From Homalodisca vitripennis (lineage: Eukaryota; Arthropoda; Insecta; Hemiptera; Cicadellidae): 64,000 nucleotides of DNA. This document shows, piece after piece, positions 45,587 to 56,600 of the stretch (positions are counted from its first letter, which is position 1; each line of letters begins with the position of its first letter). Below the pieces are notes generated by a model that saw only the letters and a list, made by a program, of their open reading frames with translations, was not told the DNA's origin and made no database searches. The DNA lies in NCBI RefSeq assembly GCF_021130785.1, contig NW_025777522.1, positions 1-64,000 of the forward strand. Direction: 5' to 3'. Position numbers and translations under genes: made by a program.

Positions 45587-46050
45587 AAGCTTGGATCAGC
45601 ACATTGTAACAGAAGCCATCGACAAAAACAACATGGGGAGCGTAGTCTTGTGGCAAAAGAGATTGGACGTGCTGGAAGTTGTATGGGTGTAACTGGTACT
45701 CGTATAGTATTCTCCGAATACTAGATTGGCTGACATTGAACTGTAGTGACAATTCTTTAGTGCTATTTTCAGGATAATCAGAAATTTCACTAAGAACCAA
45801 CTCTTCTAATTCAACAGTCCTACATGATCGGGCGATGCCTGCATTACTATGCTCCGAAGACTTCAAAGAACCTGTTTCAGAAAGGCGTTGATGAATACTG
45901 GCAAAAATCTTGCGCTTGGACACCTGCGGTTAGGAAAGTTCTTGATACAGACGTCTTGCTGAAGTACTATTGCAGCGTCCCAAACCATACATTAAAATGC
46001 ATGTCCGCTAATTCAGATTTTGAATTCACATGAATATTACTTTCCATTTT
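45587..46050 (-). pseudogene. mariner transposase N-terminus, truncated
   Basis: The minus-strand frame 45,582-45,923 reads FASIHQRLSETGSLKSSEHS, ELEELVLSEISDYPENSTKE, LSLQFNVSQSSIRRILYEYQ and LHPYNFQHVQSLLPQDYAPH. This is the paired helix-turn-helix, DNA-binding half of an insect mariner transposase (the motif of the second helix is VSQSSIRRIL). Upstream, in other frames to about 46,048, the start can be followed (SARRLYQE and NRRCPSARF). The catalytic half is missing because the sequence is cut at about 45,590 by the TTAA-flanked end. It differs from the mariner at 20 kb and belongs to another lineage. Confidence 0.8.
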
Positions 46051-46310
46051 TAATAAATGAAACACACAACACAAAATCACTAATAAAATCTATGGAAATA
46101 ACTGGTTAAAATACTTACCACAAGCAAATAGTATCTTTACAGTTTGTTGTTTTGTTCAACAATGAGGTGACATATGTCATCTAATAATAAATGCCCAGCT
46201 GATTATTTATTATTTACAAATGTTTAATCAGTTTTTGTTTAGATGATTAATTATTACCAGCTGTTACCAATCAGATACTCATTCCTTATTATAAAAACAG
46301 CAAAGATTTG

Positions 46311-46801
46311 CTGTGTAGTGTAATACGTGAGGAGGCAATTTCATAAATTTTTACACATTTAGTTAACTTTGCTTGTTATGGTTGTTTTCACAATTAAATT
46401 CTCTACAATCTGTATTAGGAAAAACAATTTGTTTATTGGTCATTTAACAATGTTATTCGACATAAAACATTTAAGACGGTATTTTTGTTATTAGATTTTT
46501 TGGCAAATTTCATACTTTTTCTCAAAAACTGTTTACACTAAAACCTCTAGAGTGGTTTTATTTGATTTTACAGGTAATTTTCCTTATAAATCCATCTTAT
46601 TTGAGTTAAAAAGTAAGAACAAAACCTTTCAGAATCACTTAATTCCACCAGGTGAACTGAAAACAAGGCAAAATATTTCGCCAGCCATTACTCAGTAATG
46701 GAGCGTTTCCGGACCTACCTTTATATAACATTAACATTTTTTCTTGTTTTTGCTCTAAAATCTCGTCTTAAAATATTTTACCTTATTTCTGACTCACCCT
46801 G
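46311..46801 (+). mobile_element. mariner-type 3' end remnant (copy 2)
   Basis: The block matches 3,945-4,430 and ends GACTCACCCTG followed by TA. The match starts at GTGTAGTGTAATACG, exactly where the transposase stop falls in copy 1. It points the opposite way from the adjoining N-terminal fragment, so the two are probably from different insertions. Confidence 0.75.
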
Positions 46802-46803
46802 TA

Positions 46804-48298
46804 TATCTGTTTATTGACGTAAAACTTCCCATGAAGTTTCATTTCGTGTAATTTGAAAACAAACTGAGCATTGATATAAGAGTTTAAAATTTGTCACAGT
46901 AGACAAATTCAATTACAGACAAATTTTGCATACATCTTCAGCAAAACTGAAGCAAACCCGACATGTGGTTTGGTGAACTGTATTTGTTATGTTATCATTT
47001 AGTTGTTTCAATATTTCATAAGTACGTTTAATCTTTTCTTAAAAGTAGCAGTATTTCATATAAAAAAGTATACACCTTTCAATTACAATGTCAATGCTTT
47101 TGTCAATTTGTTAATGTTATAAATGTTTTTAAATGAGGACACAAAATGAACTGTTAAAATATTACGAAATTATTTTTTAATGTCTGGCGTATTGAATAAT
47201 CTATAGCGGAATGTTCATTAACAATTGAATGGTCTGTAAATATCCAAAATTTATGTGTCAGGCCTGCTGACGTTATTATGTTACAAAGCTACCAGTTTGT
47301 GATAATCCTGATCAGTTATAAAACTTTTGTAATATTTCTCTCGGGAAATCAGTATTGAAAGTAAAAAAAAAATTATTTGAATGGATCACGCATAATGAAA
47401 GGACAACGAAATATATTCAACGCTACATAACCGCTTTTAATGGTCGTTTGCTTTAATCGCTTACCCGGGGCATTTACATTATTTACTGTAGGCTATTTGC
47501 TGTAAAATATTCTAGTATCGTTATATACTATCAATGCAGAATTATATTCAGAATATAATTTATATAAAAGATAATTATTTTGTTTTATGGGAATTAATTT
47601 AACTCTAAATATCAGTGCAAAATTTGAACTTTGTTAAAAATGATCAAACGCTAATGTTTATTTGATTTTTTTCGATCCAGTTCATAGGTTACAATGTCCT
47701 AGTGAATAACAGAACTCTTATTATTATTTTAATATCCATGAGGTCCCACCTACTGAAAAAATCGCTGTAAAATTACTAATAAATACTATACATAATGCAC
47801 GTGTATATTATTTACAGATTTTTGTACAGACAATTAGGAAGATTAGTTGTGACTTTTACTAAATGCAGAAGTATTAGCTGCTAAGGTAAGAAAACATACC
47901 TGTATTCTAGTATCGTCTGTTGAAATGAATTACTGAAAACCGTTTGCTTACAGAAGCGGCTGAACTGCAATGTGAAAGGATCCTCGGCTTGTAATCGAAT
48001 ATATTTCAATATATTAATAATAATTCCATCTATGCACCTAGGTTTCTTGGGTTAGCTAAGTGAATATTTCTTGAGTAATGTTTGTAGACGAAGGGTTGGA
48101 AACTGGCTGGAAATAAGAATAGGCCTATATGTTAACCAAAGATCCTAAGAATGCCTATGTAAATTTCAGGACAATTGGTCAAATAGTTTTTAAATGAGAG
48201 GGTAACACACACGGACAGATACCATTAGAGTTGTATATAATTGTGTAGAGTATTGGTGGCACATGATATAAACGAAACTTTATAACTTTACTTTATTT

Positions 48299-48299
<1 letters not shown>
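46804..48299. other. AT-rich non-coding stretch with one repeat segment
   Basis: No coding region. The segment at about 47,370-47,530 (CCGCTTTTAATGGTCGTTTG) resembles 55,685-55,835 (CCGCTCTTAATGATCGCTTG) in the same orientation. Confidence 0.6.
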
Positions 48300-48351
<52 letters not shown>

Positions 48352-48364
48352 ATTATATATATAT
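48300..48364. repeat. (TA)n microsatellite
   Basis: About 64 bp of TA with a TTATTATTA interruption near 48,347. Confidence 0.95.
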
Positions 48365-48461
48365 GTTATACAACTTTCCTCTACATTATAATGATATAAA
48401 GGAATTGATTCATTGTTAATTATCTTTACCTAAAACCTTAGCAGAAATCCGCACCATTACT

Positions 48462-49140
48462 ATTGTAAATGGGCAAATACAGAAAGCGTTTGTATCAGAA
48501 TTCCTGGCCGTTATTACACACTTCCGCTACATTTGCTCTGATATTATGAGCACAATATCCTCTCACGTGCTGGATTGTTGATTTGCTTCTGGTATTTACA
48601 TCTTAAATGCATTACATTAATTTAAAAAATATGTTCAGCAATTTTTTAAAAGAAGGGAAATCTTCTCAAAACTGTTTAATTTTATCCTGAAAGTTAAGGA
48701 TTCATTTCACCAACAAACACAACAATGAACACAATAAATTTTGTTGTTTCTAGATAATTCTGGATTATAAGAATGGTTTTGAGTAAAATATAAAAAACTA
48801 TTCTATTAATATTAAGTAATTATTTATAAAAAAACTATTTTACATCTTAATAGTTTATACTTATTACATTCCAAATAAACAGAATGTTTTCCCTATTATT
48901 TTTCTAAAATTTAAAAGGAATTTGGGTTTTTAATAGAGGTTCAAATCGTCCAATAATATGGTAAGGCTGAAAACTATCCAACCGTCTGACTTCGAAAGTA
49001 AATACTTTATTATTAGTAAGCTCAAACAAAATCTGTTCTCTGAGGACACTGAAAAGTTTGACGTTTGCCAACAGACTATGAAACAGCAGCCCGTTTCCGT
49101 CCGGATTGTACTGCTTTAGTAGTTTCGCTTATTAACTCAT
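48462..49140. repeat. Inverted dispersed repeat, left member
   Basis: Matches the reverse complement of about 62,490-63,165. Shared landmarks in order: AAAGCGTTTGTATCAGAATT, TTATTACACACTTCCGCTAC, TTGTTGATTTGCTT, GTCCAATA, TTCGAAAGTAAATACT and GACTATGAAAC. Identity is patchy, so the event is old. A related but shorter stretch lies at about 57,145-57,205. Confidence 0.8.
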
Positions 49141-49859
49141 TTTTATGTGTACATAATATCCATATTGCTTTTAAAAAGAATGGGGCATAATGTATATCAA
49201 TTAATTGTTGTTGAAGTGTTAATGAAAAATTAGTTAAGTGATAGATTTTAATTTAAATAAAATCGTATATGTTGTGGCAGAATACATTTTCCCGAAATAG
49301 ATTTATTAATATGATAATTGATGAAATATAAATCCCAGCTTGAGGCTCTCAAGTTTGATAACTCCAACAAACTATAAATGCATATCTTGAACAGTAGGGG
49401 ATAGTTGTTCAAAAGTGAAAATGTGCATATTTTTGGTGGACAAAGTAGTCATCATAGCAGGCGCTTTGAAGCAACTGAACAGTGCAACTTGCATTCATAC
49501 AAAACTCTAATAGAAAGTTCGCAGATAACGCTTAGTTTATCGTAAGTTTAACATTTAACTGCCTTTGTTTAACATTTATTCCGTGGATTAAAACTTGATT
49601 AATTTTGTTCAAAATAAATGTAGAGGATTGTTTTCTATTAAACCTTTAACTATTGTTTTCTTAAATCAAAACAGGAACCACAAAATATATTTTTCCGCTT
49701 AGGAATACTACAAGATAATAGTACTCTATTCCACGTGTCACATATACAGGCTACGCTGATGTTTTATGCAAACATTCCAAGTCTATAACTCATTTTATTA
49801 GACTAAATTTTAGATAGTACTTAGTTTATTTATACATTTATTTATTCTACGATTTTATC

Positions 49860-50075
49860 GTTGCCATATTGGCTACCAATGAGACCAATGTAAACATTAG
49901 TTTAGACAAATCCCACTGAGTGACATTTACCTCATTATGCTCGATGTCACTTATATGTAAGAAAAAGTATTTAGGCCAGTTCTTTTCGATATCGTGCGTA
50001 AAGACACACGGACGGTAATGTTGTTTTTTCTAGCCCCTCGAATGATAAGCTTCACTAACTCTCAGCCGATGATCA
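49860..50075. repeat. TAACGCTCAGCCAA family repeat (copy 5)
   Basis: Contains GACAAATCCCACTGAGTGACAT, TCGATATCGTGCGTAAAGACAC and ends CCCTCGAATGATAAGCTTCACTAACTCTCAGCC, a diverged boundary motif. Confidence 0.65.
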
Positions 50076-50159
50076 CTCTGTTCGTCATTTGTATTACTAG
50101 AATCACTCAAAATAAGGAGTGGTGCCAAAGAACATAAACTGCGTGCTATGTTTTGCCAT

Positions 50160-50960
50160 CTAACTCATATTCTTCTAGTAAGACTAGACGTATTTTAACG
50201 AAAAAACAGAATGGTTCTCTTATAACAGCTAACAATTTGTTATTATTTCTCAAATAACAGTGCAACGGTCATTATTGTAATGTAGAGATTTCCTTTTCTT
50301 CCGCACGTACCACCTTTTTCTAAGAAGAATATTGTTCATGGAAGTTCTACATGTGCCAAGCTAGAAACCGGGTCTCAAACATTCAACCACAGATTAGAAG
50401 CTTGATTGACAACAAAGGAGATATTGACCACCGTTAATACCAAATAAGAATGGCTGACTAAAAGCTAGTGCAGCAGTCGCTTATTACAATTAATTTATTC
50501 AAATTACCTCTTCTGTATCCATATACAGGTTCGTTTTTGGATATAATTACCTCTATGTTTTCCACATTGTGCAAATAATATGCTTTCAGAGTCATATAGT
50601 TTATTTATAGACATTTCCGTATTTATATAATTACTTGTACGTAAACAAATGTTCTAAATGTGTTTAGCAACAAAAGTAGACCACTAAGGGCTTCAATTAT
50701 AATGCCACACATAAGAATGAACTAAAGGTTTCTTCACTGATATTTGTGCATTTGTACAGAGAGGACTCATCAAATCATAAATTGCTTAATTAAATAGAAA
50801 ACGTAATGGTCGAAATTTCAGTTTCAACGACACGAACCCTACGTAGGAAGAACAAACCCTATGTGGGCGGAACGCACAGATTGACAGATCTAAGCCACTA
50901 ATTTCTGGTGGTCCTGTTTCTATCATCTCGGCAAACGGAGGTCAACTCCGGTCGACTGAC
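50160..50960. repeat. Long dispersed repeat, copy 1
   Basis: Matches about 60,060-60,955 in the same orientation. Shared phrases include TTTCTTCCGCACGTACCA (60.1 kb: TTTCTTCCGCGCATACCA), ACATTTCCGTATTTATATAATTAC, CACGAACCCTACGTAGG (with the palindrome CCTACGTAGG), ATGTGGGCGGA and CACTAATxTCTGxTGxxCCT. No reading frame is shared. Confidence 0.85.
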
Positions 50961-50964
50961 AACA

Positions 50965-51125
50965 AAATCGTACGCTAGCCTCAACACACTGGGTCACTAG
51001 AAGTGAAAGTGATCATGCAATAATATGGACAAAATACACTGTCTCTGGCCTTTGTATCGTACGCTGGCTTCAACACTGGGACAGCAGAAGTTATAGCGAT
51101 CCTTCAATAACATGGCCAGCATATT
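50965..51125. repeat. Tandem duplication of about 85 bp
   Basis: ATCGTACGCTAGCCTCAACAC, then ACTGGGTCACTAGAAGT and GCAATAATATGGAC, recur as ATCGTACGCTGGCTTCAACACTGGG, ACAGCAGAAGT and TTCAATAACATGGCC. Two units start at about 50,968 and 51,056. Confidence 0.8.
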
Positions 51126-51840
51126 TATGTTATATTTTATGTATACTTTATGGCCCTCATTAACATGAGCTTAAAAATGTCTTATCCATATTAGTTCCAA
51201 CAAAACGCCACTGAACAACTATGTTATGATTTCTAATAGATGTTAAAGAGTCTATAAAGTTAATTTTATACATAGGGAAGTTAACCTTATCAGTATGTGC
51301 CTTTCTCAAGGGCTTCAATCTATCATTACCCTCTAGGTTATTTGGTCAGTACACAGGTTATATATTTTTAATTTTATTTCAATTTCTTCTCCTTCATGGC
51401 TCTAAGATAGATGTAGAGCACTAACTTTGTGTTCACTGTTATATAGCTTAGTGACGATGTCTGGATGCTGTTACAGCTTCCAATTTGAATATTACAACAA
51501 ATTAATTAAATTTAGAATTACTTCTTTTAAGTTAGTTGTATGGTTTGTGTACATAGCTATGTAATATTCTTAAAAGCTGGTTCAAAAGAAACTTGTGGTA
51601 ATTTTAGGTTATTGTTCTAGATAAGTTTTTTTATCCTAATTGTTCAACACACTTGCTTGAATACCTTAGTTAAAATATATCTCCTAGAATTTAAAATTAT
51701 TCGTTTTAAATGTTTTACTACTGGTATTGAACTTTTTCAATTATTGTCGGTTTAAACTATGCTAATTATTGTAGTACATATCATATAAGATGCTGGTGTG
51801 AAATATTTTGAAAGCTTTAGGAAATAGATCTATTGGTTTT

Positions 51841-51846
<6 letters not shown>
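51126..51846. other. AT-rich non-coding stretch
   Basis: No recognised gene or element. Confidence 0.6.

Positions 51847-51889
<43 letters not shown>
51847..51889. repeat. (TA)n microsatellite
   Basis: About 42 bp of TA just beside the tRNA-like foldback element. Confidence 0.95.
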
Positions 51890-51894
<5 letters not shown>

Positions 51895-51904
51895 TCTATA
51901 AATA

Positions 51905-52012
51905 TTGAATCATAAAAAGTACTTGCTCCGACGGGACACAAACCCAGATCTCTCAATTGCCGGGTGAATGTACTACCATTATACCACAGAGCCCTTACTT
52001 TTTACGATTCAA
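51905..52012 (-). mobile_element. Foldback element containing a tRNA-like sequence (copy 1)
   Basis: A 108-bp unit with 17-bp inverted ends TTGAATCATAAAAAGTA and TACTTTTTACGATTCAA (one mismatch). Between them, minus strand 51,992 to 51,924 resembles a tRNA: GCTCTGT pairs with ACGGAGC-like text, a D arm GGTATAATGGTAGTA, an anticodon-type hairpin TTCACCCGGCAATTGAG, and a T arm CTGGGTTTGTGTCCC. The seven-base loop CCGGCAA would place GGC (Ala) as anticodon, but C instead of T precedes it. A second copy lies at 52,163. A SINE head, a tRNA pseudogene or a MITE are possible readings. Confidence 0.6.
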
Positions 52013-52162
52013 TTATTTTGTATTTAGTCGTATCTGTCACATATACGTTTAATAACCAATCTAACATATGATCGGAAGACCAAATAACTGCCAAACGACG
52101 TTTATTTACATTAATTAAATTTGTATACATGGCAATGCCCGAATTTAATTTTTTCAATAAAT

Positions 52163-52250
52163 ATTGAATCACAAAAAGTACTTGCTCCGCCGGGACTCGA
52201 ACCTCTTACGGATCTCTCACTTGCCGGGTGAATGTGCTGCCATTAACTAT
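52163..52250 (-). mobile_element. tRNA-like foldback element (copy 2), one end missing
   Basis: ATTGAATCACAAAAAGTACTTGCTCCG at 52,162 matches copy 1, and the T arm is better kept here (GGTTCGAGTCCC, a perfect RNA polymerase III B box), with GGCAGCACATTCACCCGGCAAGTGAGA following the tRNA plan. The end corresponding to the acceptor 5' strand (GCTCTGTGGTAT) and the second inverted end are absent beyond about 52,247. The preceding AATTTTTTCAATAA also matches copy 1's flank, so the element may extend slightly beyond the inverted end. Confidence 0.6.
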
Positions 52251-52930
52251 ATATATTACATACCACCCAATCACGATTTATATAAGGATAACGGCATGAA
52301 CCAGAACTACTACGTAAGTTTAAAACCTAATAATTATATACTAATTATATTTTAGTCCATCTTATAAAATTTATTTTAACCGCATCAATTTGAAAGGTGG
52401 TGCAAGTTTTTATATACTTTTGCAGTATTTATTGTTGTTACATCAAATATTATGAATGCATGATGTATGTTTTTAAAAATAAATGCAATTTCATTTAACT
52501 TGGCCTGCAAAATCAATATGAATAACAAAAAAATATTCGTATTATGAAAACGAAAGTCAATTCATGATTATATATATTTTTGATAAAATTTAAAAATAAA
52601 TTTATGTAAGAAAAAACTCGAAAATTAATATATACGATTACAATAAGAGATTATCATTTACACGTTCAACGTTAGAACATAATATTAAAAGTAAATCGTT
52701 TGAAGATTGATGTTAAAAATATTCAGAGCTTATTTGAGAACTAGATTTTATATAATTAATATTGGAAATTATCAGTTAAATCCAATAAATGTCGGTTAGA
52801 TTGTTTGTTTGGAAAATACCATATAATTCAGAAATGGAGGACTAGGAAATAGATATGGTTTTTCCGGTTTTCTATAGATAAAGATTTACTTCACAGGTTA
52901 TAAGTAGGTATAATTCTGTTATAACGTGTC
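52251..52930. other. AT-rich non-coding stretch
   Basis: No recognised gene or element. Confidence 0.6.
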
Positions 52931-52974
52931 TATCTATACCCATGTAATCACCGAGAGCACGTAGAGTGAGTGAC

Positions 52975-53110
52975 AGTTCAATATTTGTCTGACCTGGCAC
53001 AACAGATGTCCCACAGCCCGGACTGAGGCACGTCGTGTTGTTTACGTTTCATTCCCTCACAGCACGTTCCGCTGTACTTCTACAAAGCGGAGGTTGTAGA
53101 CGTATACACA
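52975..53110. repeat. Dispersed repeat pair with 61.9 kb, copy 1
   Basis: GGCACAACAGATGTCCCACAGCCCGGACTGAG, then TTTACGTTTCATTCCCTCAC, corresponds to GGTCTAACAGATGTCCCAGACTGAG and TTTACTTTCATGCCACAC at 61,915-61,970, same orientation. The block is more GC-rich than its surroundings. Confidence 0.6.
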
Positions 53111-54604
53111 GTTACAGTGATTGAATTCCTGAACTTTATGTTACGATGATTCCATCGTAATTACTTAATGTTATATAAAACCGAATAAAATATTGACAAG
53201 TTAAGACAGTTTTTATAATTATAGCGTTTTATAAAAAAAGGAGATTATAATGTTGTTGATAAATATGTTGCTTTCTTTGAGGTTTATATGTCAAGAGACA
53301 TGTGATCCACGACGGTTTCCAAGCGGTCCAAGTCGTCGATATGGTATCTGACTCAGAGGTAACACAGTATTAAAATATGTCTATCTTAATACTTTTTATC
53401 AAAAATCTCAATATTGTTAAATTTTAATAGTACTCCTGATTAATCTCTTGGAAAAAGACTTAGGACAACTTTTATCCCATTTCAATTAGCAGAATAAAGC
53501 CAAGGAATTGGAATTTCTTGTGTTATAGAAGAACCTCCAGAGATATTAACCTCCAAAACTTACGGGAGTTTGCACGCAATATAACGTATGGCCCCTAACA
53601 CTGTAACCTAACTACCCCAACACATATACATCATGTTATGGTGACTTGGAAGAGACTTTTATTATTTAAACACTAATTTATCAGATCGTTCTGGCGTACC
53701 AAAATATAATTAATTATTGTGACAAGTGTACTTGTATTGAACACTACTTCTAATTATTTACCATTTGAAATTTACGTAATAGTTTTTTTTAAATAATTTT
53801 TCTCATCGCAGTGTTTGCTTATAAGACGCGAGCACAGATTCCCCCCACAAGTGAACTACTCTCATCTGGCGCTGCTCTCATCCTAGCGTTTAATTAAACA
53901 CTCTTCACTTGGAAACACCTTACCTTACATTATTCTTGCTTCTGTGTTTACAGTTTTAATTATTTTACCTGGAACTGCGTTTCGTCTTTTATAACAGGCA
54001 TTTATAATTTAATTTCAACACTAACTCTTATAAAATATTTCTGTCTCTAACAACTATTCAACATTTATTTATTACTGGTATTTACTGATATATAAAAAAA
54101 TATTCTAGACATTATACAATAGTATGCAATTACGTATATCAGTAGTACGAGTACGCTGTAAATAAACAACTACTGTAATCTATAAACGATTCAGAAATCT
54201 AAGAAAGGATGCTTAATTCCACATAGAAATATAAATCATCCAAATCTTTGCTACCACTAAGTCTATCGGTGAGTAACTTAGTATAATTTGTTAACTAGCA
54301 ACAATATCTGAAAGGCAGTAAATAAAAAAGGAATAAATGCAATGCTTAAATTATTATATTCCGCCAAATTTAAGTAGTTTGCCTCCCATGGCTGTGTCAC
54401 ATTTAAAGTTTAAAAATTTAAAGCGATTATATTTTATGAGAAACTTTTCGAGCTTAAAAAGGCTCTCTAACAATTAAGCAGACCAACAGCTTAAATAACT
54501 CTGAACTACCACTAATGCTCGCTCAGGAAGGATGTTTACAAGGACAGGATATTGTCTGTGGACAGGATCACTCAATGGTCAATAGACTAGTCAAGGATAG
54601 TTAT
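53111..54604. other. AT-rich non-coding stretch
   Basis: No recognised gene. Slightly GC-richer patch at 53,825-53,890 without motif. Confidence 0.6.
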
Positions 54605-55375
54605 TAGGGATCGGTCAATTCAGATATTCGATACCTCAATACATAGCGGTGTCGAGACATCGAGGAATTTTGATACTGCGGCTCACTTCACTACATTACA
54701 CCTCTCTAAATAATGAATAAAACCAACAATAAAACCAATGAATAAAATAAGTATATTTACGGACAGCTGATCGACGTTACTTCACAAATTATAGATTGTT
54801 GGAACATGTCATATTTTCTGTAAAAACGTATGGCATAACGAAATTAATACGTTACTGTTTATAAATAATATTTTGCTTACATGTTGTAATTTAATTTCTA
54901 TATTCTGCCTGTTACCAATTTATAAAATTGATTTCAGTTGCATTTTGTGTATAAAAATTAAAATTAACAAATTATCATAGTTATGTAAATAATTCTTAGC
55001 TTATGTCCCTAATTTTCAGGTTTATTTTTGTTCGTGCATTGCTGCGTGTCTGCAGCTTGGTAGTAAACTAAAAACGTTCTCTAATTATTGTTTAAATGTT
55101 TTAATTTTATAAATATGTCCTCTATCAGATGAAATATAAGGTTTTACCTTGAAACGTTTCATCTTAGGTAAAGTGGTGTAAAAGTTTTGGCTGGTCGCTT
55201 CTACTGCCCACAATGACATTGATGGTAACAAAATAAAAACCGTTTGGCGTATTATATTCTTTGTTACTGATAAAATAGGAATCGGCATCGACTCCGCAAT
55301 TGTTAGTCAAGACAGAAATTTTGGTATCGGTATCGGAAATAAAGTTTAAAAAATTTTTTTAAAGTCCCATTCCTA
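54605..55375. mobile_element. hAT-like MITE candidate
   Basis: The left end reads TAGGGATCGGTCAATTCAGA, and the right end read inward on the other strand begins TAGGAATGGG (8 of 10 matching). Subterminal GATATTCGATACC on the left and GGTATCGGTATCGG on the right are repeated GATAC/GTATC motifs as in many insect hAT elements. Length is 771 bp, and no transposase is readable; the 67-codon ORF at 55,085-55,288 is not one. An 8-bp target duplication could not be matched. Confidence 0.4.
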
Positions 55376-56059
55376 TATACCACTACACAATAACAAGTAT
55401 TCCTGAAACGTCACAACATCCATCGCAGTTGAATTTGTTATTACTCATCAACTATATAACAAAAAAAAAAAAAACTATAATATCGGACAAATCAAAACAA
55501 AATTAATTTTGGTGTAATTATCAACAGTTTTGAGAGCGTAAAATATTGCATTCATACTGTACAATTCCTTAAGTCTAAACATTAATTTATTGATGAAATC
55601 AAAATATAAAGTATCATCGTTAACGTGCAATAATGTAAATTTAGTAATATTGCTCACGGGAAATTATAAATGGATACAAACACAAATATTTGAATGAATT
55701 ATGAATATGGGAGTTCACCAAAATTTATTCACTGTCACACAGCCGCTCTTAATGATCGCTTGTTTCATTTGCTCGCCGAGTCCATTTGCATAACTCACTG
55801 AACTTGTTTGTATAATAATAAACAACCGTTTGAAATACAATATTTTGTTCCAATATTACTTGACAAAAATGTTTAACTTAATTTAATGGTAATACATTTT
55901 ACATTAAACTCCGGCAATGTTAATTAATTGTCATTAGATCTAGTCAGTGATGTCGTGTATTAAAATAAGAAAATCACATGCCTTGCTATGAATAACCGAA
56001 TACGTTTTACTCAGTTTTGTTAAAAAACCTAGTTATTTTGTAAATTTCTTGTTGCCATC
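55376..56059. other. AT-rich non-coding stretch with one repeat segment
   Basis: The part at about 55,685-55,835 pairs with 47,370-47,530 in direct orientation. A short A-tract lies near 55,462. No gene is recognised. Confidence 0.55.
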
Positions 56060-56084
56060 ATGCCCTTAACACCAATGTAAAATC

Positions 56085-56600
56085 GTTATCTAACGCTCAC
56101 CATAATCCTGTGTAGGGACAAGCACTATTATAGAATTTTTATTGCTATATAGAAATGATCCCTTATACTGATTTCAAGTCTATAGGTAAATTCGTTTCTC
56201 GAGATATCTTGTTGATAGAAAACAAAGATATTCCCCCATCCTCGAAGGAATTACTTGGAATTACGTTCAGCCCATAAAGGAGGAGGCCATAGACAAAGAC
56301 AAAATACATCATATTTCATCAACTTTAAAAACCCCTTATTGGATGTTGTATACCATCCAAGTTTTAACTCAGTTGGTTAAAAAAAAATGTTATTCTACAA
56401 TTTCTCGTCTATCATGGTTACACATAAGAGCAATCAAAATTCCATGGAGTAACATGCACCATAGTGGAACTCAGTTTTACTGTTATAAAAAAGAAGCTTC
56501 ATTCAAAACTTCTATCCATCAGTTCGTTTTCGGAACTATGTGCGGACAGAAACAGACTGACAGATATTGAGTCAGACAGAAAGACAGTCAAAGATGAAAT
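56085..56600. repeat. TAACGCTCAGCCAA family repeats (copies 6 and 7)
   Basis: Two units lie in the same direction. The first starts ATCTAACGCTCACCATAATCC at 56,088 and includes TCAAGTCTATAGGTAAATTCG and CTCGAGATATCTTGTTGATAG; the second, from about 56,405, includes AAATTCCATGGAGTAACATGCACCATAG, GAAGCTTCATTCAAAACTTC, CATCAGTTCGTTTTCGG and GACAGAAACAGACTGACAG. A 100-bp spacer separates them. The 75-codon ORF across the second unit is chance. Confidence 0.8.
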
